A stretch of 64,000 nt of DNA, taken from the NCBI GenBank assembly GCA_002105175.1, contig MCGE01000027.1, positions 62,001 to 126,000 of the forward strand. The letters are read 5' to 3'. The position numbers and the translations under genes were made by a program. Shown one piece after another: positions 36,104-46,970 of this stretch. The notes beneath the pieces are model-generated. The model saw only the letters and a program-made list of their open reading frames with translations. It was not told where the DNA came from and ran no database searches. This DNA comes from Absidia repens. Lineage: Eukaryota; Mucoromycota; Mucoromycetes; Mucorales; Cunninghamellaceae. How positions within the stretch are numbered: position 1 is the first letter of the stretch; every line of letters begins with the position of its first letter.

Positions 36104-38136
36104 AATGGTTGTGTTGAAAGAAAGAAATAAAAATAAAAATAAAAGATAGGCAAAAAGCTTTATTTTCCTCCCCTCTCGTTTTCGGTATTTCAAATATCAC
36201 TCGCAAGCCACAAAGAGGTGCCTGGATGCGGGAAGTTGAAAACTACATATTGGAAGTGATTTGATTTACGTCCCTATTAGTACCGACATTGCTCGGCGTG
36301 TCGTCGCCCTCCCTGCCCTCCCCCTTTTTTTTTTATTGAACGAAGACCATTTTATTATCACTTATGCATATACTTTTGACTTTGTTTGATCCTGTAATAG
36401 TTTTATTTTTTACCTTTCTGTCCAAAAGACGGGATTTCAATTGGACTTTTAAAAAGTGATTTTTTCTCTTTTTCTTCTTCCTTTTTTCTCCAGTGATGAC
36501 CTCCGAGGCTCTGGTGATCATGGAGTGGGATTTTTTTTTAGATTCAGAGGGAAAAGAAAAAAGCATGACAAAGGTCAGGGGGAAACCCTCTCATTTTGTA
36601 TGTGGGATTGAGAACATTTCAAATTGTTTGATATTGAATGGTCGTGTGTTTTTGGTGGCCTGGATTTATTTATAGATAATACTGATTAGTTGGTAACATG
36701 TTTCTGGTATGGAAAGGTGACATGCCGATGGGCTCAAGTGGTGATCCAGCGATTCTGGAACGGATGGACGATTCACTGGTGGAATCTACGTTGCCGGACA
36801 AAGCGATAATGGTTTTGGAATGGGTAACTTGCTTTTCGCTAAATGGTACTTTATTATTTATGCTTCAAATAATATGCTGGTTTGGCTCAATAAGACGTAT
36901 ATGGATTCCTATAGAAATAGCATATGCCATTTAGATTACATATAGTAGTGATAGTTTTATTAGCATGCAGAATAAATATTGAAATAAAATATTATCGTTT
37001 GAATACTAGTTTTTACTTTTTGTCTCCACGCAGTTTTGATAGTTTTTGCGATGCATGCGGACCTTTCGTTTTGATTTATTTTTTCTTTTAAAAAGGATTT
37101 GGAGACGTTGAATAAAGTGCTGGCTTTTGTTCCTAAAAGAGAACAGCTGTGAGGACTGCTTGGAAAAGAAAGGGTAATAACTTCATAATTACCTAAATCG
37201 AGATAATTGGACACTGAAAAGTGCTGACTATAGTGGTTACTAAAAAGTGTCGACCGTTATGGACGCTAAAAGGTATCGTCTGTGATGGATACTGGAGTGC
37301 TGGCTCCGGCGGGTACTAAAAAGGAAATCCACTTTATTTAGAGTTTTCACAATGATATTTAATGGAGATTTCCGAAATGATTTTCTCAGCAAATGCATTT
37401 GCTATAAGGCAGATATAACTTGCCTTCAGCGTTGATGGTCTATAGCCATGGAAAATCATTTTTTCAATGAGTTTATGCTTTTAGGCCACCTTACTTGAAT
37501 TAAACCAGTGTCGGCATATTTTTGGCTGCCTAGATTTCTGAGCGAAAGGAGTTAGGGTTATCTCCATAGAAAACAAAATAGTGTGTCGATTAACACTTCT
37601 TAAACAGAATTATTACGCGAAAGTACGCCACCTGGTGCTTTTTCAAGATATACAAAAGTACTTTGTTTTGGCAATGGAGAAAACATTACCAAGAAGTATC
37701 AAGTAAGTTTCCCGGATAACCGGGATTTTTTTTTTTTTTTTTGTTTAGACTTTTCACTTGAAAATGAAAATGGTACAAACTTTTCAATTATGACGGAATG
37801 AACCAATGATAGGAACCCACCCTTATATCTGTCAGGCGATGAAAATAATTCCCCTTCCAACGTGATGGAATTATATAAGGTAAATATTATTCAAGCCTAC
37901 GATTCCAAATTTGTACACAAAAGAAAAAAGTATGCAAGCAAAAGAGTTAGGGGCAGACTATGGGGGGTGTGTGTGCAAAATGGCGGTGTCGAGTTACAGT
38001 ACTCTGTCAAGCAAGCATAATCGGTCTTTTAATTAAACATTGATCGAACCTTCTCAAAAGTCCCCCACTTTCCTCACTCACAGATTTACCCCTTTCTTTC
38101 TTTTATAAATTTTTTATTTTTATTTTTTAACGTTGA
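36104..38136. other. Long intergenic region with degenerate tandem units
   Basis: No gene could be supported. Short ORFs at 36493-36675 and 36698-36934 lack splice logic and similarity. A degenerate 26-bp tandem array lies at 37218-37321. Confidence 0.5.
37218..37321. repeat. Degenerate tandem repeat, about four 26-bp units
   Basis: Units such as AGTGCTGACTATAGTGGTTA(CTAAAA), AGTGTCGACCGTTATGGACG(CTAAAA), GGTATCGTCTGTGATGGATACT and AGTGCTGGCTCCGGCGGGTA(CTAAAA) align with each other. Function unknown. Confidence 0.55.
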
Positions 38137-40681
38137 ATGTTTAAATCGCCTTCCCACACTTTATCGTCATCACTACTAAAGGTTGTTGAACATCCTAAAG
38201 AATACTTGGCTGATATATGCTGTCATTTTTACGATGCTGAGCTTTGGGTCCACAGAGGTATGTAAAAAAGAAACTTCTTAGGTATTATTGATATTAAAAA
38301 CTTCTTCTTTATTCCTTTTATAGGTATCTTACTATCTCGTTGCCCTTCAGCATTTCTCCAACGATTCATACCATCCGTGAACGACAAATTATGTTACAAC
38401 ACTGACGAAGTCTGCATAATCAACATATCCGACATATCTTCTTCCTTATTCAAGCTCCTTTTGACTTATTGGTATACCGCTAGTCTTCCCTCCTATCCAC
38501 TATCTGAACGACTTGATGCACAGCTTGATTGTTTGGAAAAAGAACTCGACATTGAACTCATTCCTCGCCCTCGTGACAAGAACTCGGTACAAGAGGTGGC
38601 TCATTTGCAACTTTTGAAAGACCTGGATCGTATGCGACAAGACAAAATTGGTTGTGACGTTCACCTTAGTATACCAGCAGAAAACGACACTGTTATTCTC
38701 ATCCCAACACATCGATTTATCTTGGCAAGTCAGTCAACTTACTTCTATGCTATGTTCTGTACGGATTTTTGTGAAAGTCAAAATAAGGTAGTCCACCTGA
38801 CTGATCACTTCTTTACACCGGTGGTTATCCAAGTCATATTGCAATACCTTTATTCGGAAACTGTGTACACGCCTCCACCACCCCAGCTTGATTCAGTGTA
38901 CAACAGCAACATCAACACCCAGTTCTCGTCATCCTCTCCTATTACTCTCACCAAAATTCAAAATCTCACCATGAAAAGGCATACGCTACGTGTTTTACAG
39001 TTAACCTATGCCGCTGCTGATTACCTTGGACAAATGAAAACTCTGGGCTATGCAATTTTACATTCTATTTCCCGTACCTGCGATGAATTCAAGTGTCTTT
39101 GCCATGATTGTGTCCTGCTACTTCCATCTATGCTCTCTTTTGCGGACAAGAAAAAAGATGACCCACTTTTATCTCCTCTGCGTGCTGCTTTGGTGATTCT
39201 TTACTCGGACCCTACCCATGCCATTGAACATCTTTGGTCTCAAAAACCATTTGCGATACTTGTGCACTCAATGGTTCCCTCTGCTGCTTCGATGATGAAA
39301 ACCTTAGATTCTTCAGTGCCTTTGGATGAACTACACAAACCAAGCTCTACATTGATATCTGAAATCTCCGAACTGACTTATGCGAATGTCACCAAGCATA
39401 ACGCAATTCATGTGCTTCATTCATTACATCTATGCTTCTCCAAACTCCGTAGCGCTGACTTGGTCCCAACGTGGTCACTTCCTACACTGGATCTTCTGGC
39501 CCCTATTTTGCACTCAACCGTCACCATGGTCTCTCAGCACTTCGACTTTTATTGTGTTGAATATCCTATTCTGCTTTCTTGTGTCGACGGTATTGGCTGT
39601 GGCTTCTCTATCGATTTTTTGGACTTTTTACTGAAACGGATACTGGATCAAGGGATTCAGGATGCTAATGCTGGTATCATTTATCAAGGTATTGTCAAGG
39701 ATTTGATTGGGCGCCAGGAAATCGTCAAGAATATTGCTTTGGATGATGTACTGCTCAATGCCCGCGTACAATGCACTGATTATCTGGCTCGTCGTTGGAT
39801 TAGTGTGAAGTCAATGGGCGGATTTCGATATTTGGAAAAAGCAACATTGCGGCAAATTTCCGTTGGTAAGGTATAAAAGAGTATTAAAAAAAAAATCAAT
39901 ACGACTGACTTTTTTTTCTATAGATATCGGAATACCATACCGTGCATTGGCTAAACCCTTTGATTCTGACTTACTATCACTGCTCATATTTGGACCTATT
40001 ACTTCAAAGCGTGTGTCAAATCTCAAACCAGGAAATGATGCAACATATCCAACATCCTCGAAGAAAAACAGATCAACGATATCATTCTCACGTCGGCGGT
40101 CCTCCGGTACAAATCGATACAAAACCATGACTCAAGCAATGATGATTTCTTCGTCGTCAACAACAACAACATCCTCATCATCGTCATCATCAACAACAGC
40201 ATCACCAGCTGCACTATCGTCTCGACCACGATCACATTCATCTGGTGTGACACCGTCTTCTCCATTCAGGCCAGCTTTCCATTCAACGAAAACAGACCCA
40301 TCTGCTGGGTACGTCAACTACAACACTCTCAATGCATTATCATCTCAGCCTCTGATCCACTTACTCTCGATGGAAACCGAATCACGAAAATGCACCCAAA
40401 AAAAGGAGAATACACCAGACTATTCTTATCAAACACATGAATTAACTTTGGATGAAAAATTACTGGACGCGTTACTACCAATGGAAATGATCGTACCTGT
40501 GACCACATCTACTGTTACCAACAAGAAACAAGGGAAGACAGCATTTAGGGAACTGAAGCACACCAAATCATCACTGGAGTCAGCATTATTACATCATGCA
40601 TCATCATTGACGAATACAAGCAACAAAAAAAGAAAGAAAATGAATTATACAGCAAAACATCAAAATGGGGCATTTCAATAG
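38137..40681 (+). CDS. Protein with two BTB/POZ domains
   Basis: Exons 38137-38257, 38324-39865 and 39924-40681 give about 806 residues. A first BTB-like domain covers residues about 20-120 (ADICCHFYDAELWVHRGILLSRCPSAFL shortened: ICCHFYDAELWVHRG). A second follows at about 200-300 (CDVHLSIP, IPTHRFILASQSTYFYAMF, VVIQVILQYLYSETVY), with a split loop before the BACK-like helical part (LRVLQLTYAAADYLG). The remainder is helical, then Ser/Thr-rich and basic. Double-BTB proteins in fungi often act as Cul3 adaptors; that role is inferred only. The stop at 40679-40681 follows an A7 run. The neighbouring frame stays open for about 37 more codons with an acidic, protein-like sequence, so the annotated C-terminus may be a frameshift product. 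Confidence 0.8.
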
Positions 40682-41429
40682 GTAGTGGCAATGATCCCAG
40701 CGAAGATGATGAAGAAATTGGATCATTGACAACATCCAATTCGGTACAAAAAAACGCTACCTTGATGACACCTATGATTGGTGCCCGAAATTGAACTTCG
40801 TCGCAGACCTGGATTAGTTTGGAATTAGAATCGGGACGTATGTAAATGGAAAAAAAATGAACACGTACTATATTGAACTCGTTTGTACTGACTTCTTTTT
40901 TTTTTTTTTTTTTTGCCTTTTACATTGTCGGAAAAAATAATGGCTGCGTATCAGGGGTCAAATCCTTCCATACGGATTCTCGCCGTTGGTTTCTTTGTTA
41001 TGCAAGGCGACTTTATTATTGTTATATATCAATCCCATCTGTTACTATTTGACACATTCTTTCCCCCCTCCCCCCTAGTATTTTTATTACCCTTTTGTAG
41101 TATATACCCCACTTGTCTTCATCTGTATTCCTTATTTCTATTTACCTATCATATTATATTTCCTTCTTTTATTTTTATTGTTGGACACTATTAATAAAAG
41201 CCTATATTGAACCTGACTTTTCTTTTTTGTGTGTTGTTGGCATTCATACAATAAGGACTCATATCATTCAATTGACTCTCATGGAGAATTTACTTTTGAA
41301 TCATAGTGCAATTTAAAATTAGCTTCCTTTTTATTATTATTTAACTATCGATAGAGTATAAAAAGAGGACGGGTGTACATCGAACGGGATTTTATTTTCT
41401 CCAAAAAAAAAAAAAAGTCGATCATCATC
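40682..41429. other. Possible shifted 3' end of BTB gene and spacer
   Basis: 40682-40850 holds protein-like segments in changing frames (GSGNDPSEDDEEIGSL; then IELRRRPGLVW / SSQTWISLELESG) and a GTATGT donor near 40846. The rest is spacer, ending with the TATA box for the next gene. Confidence 0.4.
41357..41365 (+). promoter_or_regulatory. TATA box of secreted protein gene
   Basis: TATAAAAAG lies 64-72 bp before the ATG at 41430, a normal core-promoter spacing. Confidence 0.5.
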
Positions 41430-42236
41430 ATGAAGTTCTCTCTAGTATTTTTTGCCGTCGCCACTATCTTCGCGCACTCAACATTTGCAGCACCTGCTTT
41501 ATTCTCAGGTGCTTCATCTTCTCGAGCATCATCTTCTCGAGCTTCATCTTCTCGAGCTTTGTCCTCACATGCTTCATCTTCGGCTGCTGCCTCTACAGCT
41601 GCTGCCTCTTCATCCGCTGAACCTGCACCATCCTCAATGAATGTCCCTGTCCTTCCCCTCAGCGCAGCTCAACCCGAACAAGCTGAACCCATCAAGTTAG
41701 AAAACGGACAAATCGATATTTCAAAAATCGACCCAAATGAAATGGAAAGCATATATCAAGAAATGGAAGAAGATGCTCTATTGGCCGATATGGTAGAAAA
41801 TGGCTGGCCTGAAGCACAAGCACAAATGATCCTCAGTTTGTCTGACATTGTGGAATCATTGACAGAAGTCCCCGAAGAAGATGAAAAAAACAAGAAAGTG
41901 GTGACGGCGTTTGACAAGATCCGTAACAACATGCACCAGTTACTAGCAGACGCGGGACTTGAATTCCACAGTGCTCCTGCTGCTGATGGTGGTCGTACTC
42001 TCTCTCGTGTGATGACCACGCAAAAAGCCTATAGCCCCAAAACAGTGGTCACAGTTGTCCACGGGTTGGTCAATTTGATGCGCACTGCTTCTAAATTCAC
42101 CGCCATGCTTGGCAATCCCGTCTTCTCTCAATATGGCATGATGATTTCATCGGTGATGCAAATGCTTGAAAATATGTTGGGCTCAAAGGGCCTTACTACC
42201 CCCGACCTTGATAGTGTTAGTCTTAGCTCATCGTAG
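41430..42236 (+). CDS. Secreted protein with Ser/Ala/Arg repeats, unknown function
   Basis: A single exon of 268 residues. A signal peptide (MKFSLVFFAVATIFAHSTFA, likely cut before AP) is followed by four 5-residue repeats of the type SSRAS, then an Ala/Ser-rich linker. An acidic helical segment comes next (SIYQEMEEDALLADMVENGW), and a C-terminal helical region is rich in Met and Leu (VVHGLVNLMRTASKFTAML; MMISSVMQMLENMLGSKGL). There are no cysteines and no recognised domain. The TATA box and high Ser content resemble abundant cell-wall or secreted proteins, but no function is assigned. The longer in-frame reading from 41373 is rejected because it places lysines before the signal peptide. Confidence 0.78.
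   Translation: MKFSLVFFAVATIFAHSTFAAPALFSGASSSRASSSRASSSRALSSHASSSAAASTAAASSSAEPAPSSMNVPVLPLSAAQPEQAEPIKLENGQIDISKIDPNEMESIYQEMEEDALLADMVENGWPEAQAQMILSLSDIVESLTEVPEEDEKNKKVVTAFDKIRNNMHQLLADAGLEFHSAPAADGGRTLSRVMTTQKAYSPKTVVTVVHGLVNLMRTASKFTAMLGNPVFSQYGMMISSVMQMLENMLGSKGLTTPDLDSVSLSSS
41514..41578 (+). repeat. 15-bp coding tandem repeat
   Basis: GCTTCATCTTCTCGA-type units, four in a row, encoding the Ala-Ser-Ser-Ser-Arg repeat after the signal peptide. Confidence 0.8.
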
Positions 42237-42639
42237 AATAGATCAAAAGTTATATAGTATGATGTTTTTAGAAATTCTTTACCGTTTTTTTTTTTACCAT
42301 CAATAAATAGTTATTGTGAACAAACCCCCCCCTTTGAAAATCATGCATGATAAAAAGTTGAAACACCGTCCATTTTGGAGTGCTGCCGGCACTCTCACTT
42401 GATACATTAGGAAAAAAAAAAAAAAAAAAAAGGAAGCGGGAAGGGTGTTTTTTTGAAAGGTAATGAGGTTGAAATGCATATTTTGTTATATTTAGAAATA
42501 ATTAACTGTATATACATAATATGTTTATTCTAGAGGGCTACAAAAGGCTACGTTGATGGTATAGATTTGTTTGACTCATATGAGTAGCAGTGATTTAGAA
42601 CCCCACACAGTCGCTGGTAATTTAGCATGAGAGAAACTG
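42237..42639. other. 3' flank and spacer
   Basis: 3' region of the secreted protein gene, with an A run of 20 at 42412-42431 and a C7 string. No gene. Confidence 0.5.
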
Positions 42640-43172
42640 ATGAGTTGTGAAGAATGGTCACCACTAATCTAAAGGGAAAAAGATACAACGAAGTCTTCTA
42701 TAGTACAAAGCATGGAAATAAAGAAGGTGCAACTTTATTGAATCACAACACAAGTGAATACTAATTAAAAAAGAGTGATGGTGGTAAAAAGGGGATCTAT
42801 TGTACAAGACTTGAGAAAGTCTAATGTGACATTATTTATTGAAGTATGTAAAAAGAGACGTATTTTATTTAAGTATAGATTTAAAATATGGACAAACGAA
42901 TACTAAGCTAAGCTAATGAATGGAGGTTCCAAAAAGCCAAATAAAGGTGGTTCTAAATCCTAGATCCAAAATGAAAGGGTTGCCCCATGCACCTTGTAAT
43001 CCCTGAGCTGGAAACCCTTCTAAACTAGTCCTGACACTAATCTAAGTTCAATGTACCTCAAAAAAATTGAATGGTGAAGTAAAAAAAAAAATGAGAAATG
43101 AAAAAAGAAAGAGAGCGCGAAAATAAAAAAATTTGGGGAGTAAATACAATTTCAGAGGGCGGAATTTAAATT
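42640..43172 (-). repeat. Dispersed repeat family 1, copy C
   Basis: Same orientation as copies A and D. On the plus strand it begins with degenerate ~100-bp units, then the core with a hairpin at 42974-43020 (AAAGGGTTG...GAAACCCTTC) and CACTAATCTAAG, and ends at GGGCGGAATTTAAATT (43157-43172). Read on the minus strand the order is motif, core hairpin, tandem units. Confidence 0.75.
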
Positions 43173-43314
43173 ATTTTTTTCTGGTCTCTTGTTGGCAGTT
43201 CTTTTTTTGGTGAATACAAAAAGGAACCCGTCTACATATAATTTTTGTCTCTCTTTTTTGCCACAACTGCCAACGAGGTACAATATAATCGGCATAGTTT
43301 CTTTGTTTTTGTGA

Positions 43315-43480
43315 CAAAATCACTATCATTCAATTGTGACAGCATAGTGACACCTTCTTTTTATAAACCTCCATCACTCAATATCAGCAGCATAGTTGCT
43401 ACTTCTTTATATAGATCCCCCCCCTCACTCAGCATCGTCAACATCCAGTTTCTTCTTCTTTTTAAAAGCAATCCCTGTCA
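43315..43480. repeat. Three degenerate ~55-bp tandem units
   Basis: Units share CACTCAAT or CACT(A)TCATTCAAT, a CAGCATAGT-like string and a CTTCTTT(a)TA stretch. Immediately adjacent to repeat copy C. Noncoding; no ATG-initiated frame covers it. Confidence 0.45.
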
Positions 43481-44801
43481 TTTAACAGTAACTCCAACAA
43501 GCCATAACAACAATTTCCAGCACCGGGATCTATTTTCTGTTTATAGCAACGAACCCTACTTCACAGCGGGTGTTTTGGTTTACTCTTCTCTTTTTTATTT
43601 GCATGCCCTCTCCCCTGTAATTGATTCCCTAGAATTACTTAGTCTCTTAGTTTACCTTACGCTATGTTTATCCTACAAATAAAAGTCGACCTATATAGCT
43701 TCAATTAATGTATTCAGTTTTTTACAATGTATCACCTGTTGTTTTTAGATTATATTGAGCTTCATTTTCAAATGGTTTGGAAAACCTGTCTATCCTTTTC
43801 GGCTTTAACAATCACTAAGTTTAGCTCTTGTTCAGACTCAGAAAATACCCCTTTTTACTATGATATCTTATGTCATTATGCCACGAAGAATATGAATTCT
43901 ATATGATGTCACAAAAAGAAAAAGAGAGAGAATCAAGGGCCCAAGAAAAAAAAAAAAAAAAAAAAGGATAATGAAGGACACATAAACAAAGTAAAATGAG
44001 ATGAGCGTATAAAAATATAATGGTTGAAGTAAGCTGGAAGGTAATTATTATACTTACTAAATGTCGGTAAATCAATAGTTTATGGTCCCGCATAACGTTC
44101 CTTTTTTTCAACTCCTTAGCCAAAGCCGACCAACTACAAATGCCACTACTTTCCCCTCCCCAGAAAATAGCCACCCCCGCTAATCCCCCAGCTTTCGTCC
44201 TTTTCACGTTTCCTATCATATTACGTGGCTATGATTTTTATTGTTAAGTAAAAAAATCCTTATCATTTTCCATAACACCTTACATTTTTTTCATTCCTGC
44301 TAAACTCCACCACACATCCACAAGCAGGATCATGTTTCTTTACAACCGTAAACTTTTCTTGATAGTCTCGGGATTTTTTTTTTTTTTGAGTTCGCCACCA
44401 GCTCTGAGACAAGCACCCTTAGCCTAGAGCTGTTTGTTTTAAAAATATCTCTTTACGTCGTCATATCAGCCCGACATATGTATATCGTTCACATAGTAAG
44501 AGTTGGTACATCTTATACTCAAACTCCCCACGCTTGACATTTTCGGTGAAGATCGCTTAAATTTTTACTGCTCCAAACCACACGACTTCCGACTGTTGAA
44601 ATCACCATATGTCAGACCCCCTTCACATACCGAATTGCCCACAATAAAACCAAGTGTCGCTAATATACATACATATGTGATACAAAAAACTAAAGATGAA
44701 CGCAAGTGGAGGTTTATTTCAAATACTATACTGAATACATCAAATCATACATCTAAAACTATAAACTACCATAATTACAGCATCAATATTTAATTTCTAT
44801 T
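43481..44801. other. Spacer downstream of acyl-CoA thioesterase
   Basis: AT-rich with A and T runs near 43945-43964 and 44375-44387. Nothing coding or structured was recognised. Confidence 0.5.
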
Positions 44802-46174
44802 CTAAAGTTTTGCTCCACTGTCATTGCTGCCATTTGAGCCGCCACTAGGCCGGAGTTTTTCTTGCTCTGTCTTTGTCAGCCGAATCAACCCTTCTTGAGA
44901 GGTAGTGACAGCCAACATCCCATCCTTGGTATAAATTCGCCCAAACGAGACTCCACGCCCATCACCTGAGCGAGGACTCGACATATCATAAAGAAACCTA
45001 AAAAAAAAAAAGTGAGTAAGCAGAATTCAGTCGTCCCTTCCCTTCCTTTTGGTTTTTGTTTGTTATTTTCTTGTTTTACCATTCATCAGCACGCATATTC
45101 TTGTGAAAGTAGATGGAGTGATCAAGAGAAGCCATCATACCAAATCCACGTCTTGGAATTCCAGTAGCCCGCGCAGCTGTAAAGAGGAAGGCGCTATCGC
45201 TGATGTAAGCAATGACACAAGCATGTAGTCGAGGATCATCAGGAAGCTTACCGCGCGTTATACACCAACGTGCGTAGCGGTTTGGTTGTTGATTGTTGCT
45301 TCTAAACCAGCCGTCATTGTCATCCAGGTCCTCAAAATTCACTTCCCGATAATCCACAGGTCGGTCCTCGTCCAATCGTTTCTGCAGATAATCACGATAC
45401 TTTGCTGATAGATTATTGTTGGCCAGAGTTTCTTCCAAGAGTTCTTCAGCACTAATAATAATATTAATCAACAGAGGGTAAGACTATTTCTTTCTGAGTT
45501 TTTTATTTTTTATTATTATTCGTGCTTCATCGTATTATTGTATGAGTAGGGGCTACTTACGATTTCAATGTGTCTGGAGAAGGTACTTTTGGCATTATCG
45601 ACTGATGCTCGACAGTTGGGGCGTCGGATTCTTTGGTAAAGCTGCAGCTACAAACAAAGATGGCTTTATCGCGTTGTTTAGCACGGACAAACCGGGTGGC
45701 AAACGAGCGACCATCACGTAAAGGAGTCACTTCGTAAAGCACTGGCATGGAAACATCACCTGGTAGAATAAAATAACTGTGAAGGGACTATATAATACGT
45801 TATCACACGTTAATACAAAATGGTAAAAAAAAGACATATATTTTGTCCTTACGTGAACCTGGAAAGTTTTGCCAACGGTGTGGAATGCAGCTCTTAAGGC
45901 CTGGGCAACGATCTACATATATATAAAAACGTTTAAATGTAGATTAGTATTGCTATATTACCTACCTACTTAATGTTCGTACCTGGCCGCCAAAAGCACC
46001 GCGTGCACCCAAGGGCAACCATAACTGTTTGCTTAGGTAAAGATTGGTATCGACTTCCTGAACGTCAACAGCATCCGCGAGGTGTTGGCCGTAATCATCG
46101 GAATCGCTAGGTGGTTTTTGTATAGAATCCTTGTGGTTGGAGAAGGAGATGACAGCTGGGAAGTAAGAGTGCAT
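44802..46174 (-). CDS. TES1: Peroxisomal acyl-CoA thioesterase (TesB/Tes1 type)
   Basis: Five exons (46174-45983, 45912-45853, 45787-45561, 45451-45080, 44997-44802) give about 348 residues, the usual size. The double hotdog fold is evident: RGAFGGQIVAQALRAA, FQVHSLHSYFILPGDVSMPV, VTPLRDGRSFATRFVRAKQR, then RLHACVIAYISDSAFL, GFGMMASLDHSIYFHKNMRA and WFLYDMSSPRSGDGRGVSFG with the conserved catalytic Asp/Ser-Thr/Gln region. The enzyme hydrolyses acyl-CoA to free acid and CoA. The protein ends in AKL, a PTS1 variant, so import by the Pex5 encoded at 22726-24933 is expected. A TTTTTAAAATGCCGAC motif lies 101 bp upstream of the start. Confidence 0.95.
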
Positions 46175-46274
46175 TTTTTTTTATAAAAAAATAAATAAGG
46201 GTAAAGAGACAAGAGTAGCTTACCCCTCAAAATATTATATACACTTTTTTCTCAGCTCTGTCAGCAGGATTCAG

Positions 46275-46290
46275 TTTTTAAAATGCCGAC
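46275..46290 (+). promoter_or_regulatory. TTTAAAATGCCG motif upstream of thioesterase gene
   Basis: TTTTTAAAATGCCGAC, 101 bp upstream of the start codon on the opposite strand. Same motif family. Confidence 0.4.
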
Positions 46291-46659
46291 TTAAGGGGAA
46301 TTTCTCCATGTCAAAGCGTTGTCTTGAAATATCAACACAATTGATATAAACATTTAGTAATGATATTTATTTCCTTTTTCTCGGATAAACAAGAAAGTAT
46401 AATTATTAATTAATTGGCTTATGTTAATGAGTTTTAGGATATGGCACGACAGCAGGATTATTTAGATCATCAAATATCATTCAAATGATATCGTAGCATA
46501 TCAATTACTCATAGTCATCAAGTCTAATGATCATACCGTACTAATCGAGCATCATATGTCGATTGCCATTGCTGATTTCTATTATTCTTCAGTAAAATAG
46601 TTATTCCTATGATAACACAGCAGTCCTAGGTGTTCGTCGAAACTACAAAATCACAGCAG

Positions 46660-46685
46660 AGTACTGTACTCTACTGTACAGTACT
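46660..46685. repeat. Perfect 10-bp inverted repeat with 6-nt loop
   Basis: AGTACTGTAC, loop TCTACT, GTACAGTACT. It could form a hairpin or bind a dimeric factor. It lies in the spacer about 490 bp upstream of the thioesterase start. Confidence 0.6.
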
Positions 46686-46728
46686 GCATTATATATATAC
46701 AATTAGTCTATTGCATGTAACATATAAA

Positions 46729-46970
46729 GTAGATTTTCATTTCACATCAAAATCAGTAAGTTCTAACCAATGATTCAAACTGCATAGAATAAAATAGTTT
46801 TATGATAACCGATTACTAGGTTTTTTATGATGAGTCAATGGCGTATACCGTATATAGTAGATTTTCATTTCACATAGTTCAAATTGATTTTTATTTCAGA
46901 TAAAAAAAAAGGCGAACATTTTAACTAATGATTCAAACTACACTGCATATAATAAAATAACTAATAACTA
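46729..46970. repeat. Imperfect direct duplication
   Basis: GTAGATTTTCATTTCACAT occurs at 46731 and 46857. AA(C)T(A)ATGATTCAAACT followed by GCATA(G/T)AATAAAATA occurs near 46768 and 46926. This suggests a local duplication of about 125 bp. Confidence 0.55.

Noticed and set aside
36493..36934. Two adjacent short plus-strand ORFs
   Set aside because: Cannot be joined by plausible introns and have no recognised domain.
43245..43682. 145-codon plus-strand open frame beside repeat copy C
   Set aside because: It begins with TTG, not ATG, and overlaps degenerate tandem units; the translation is low-complexity Ser/Leu/Phe.
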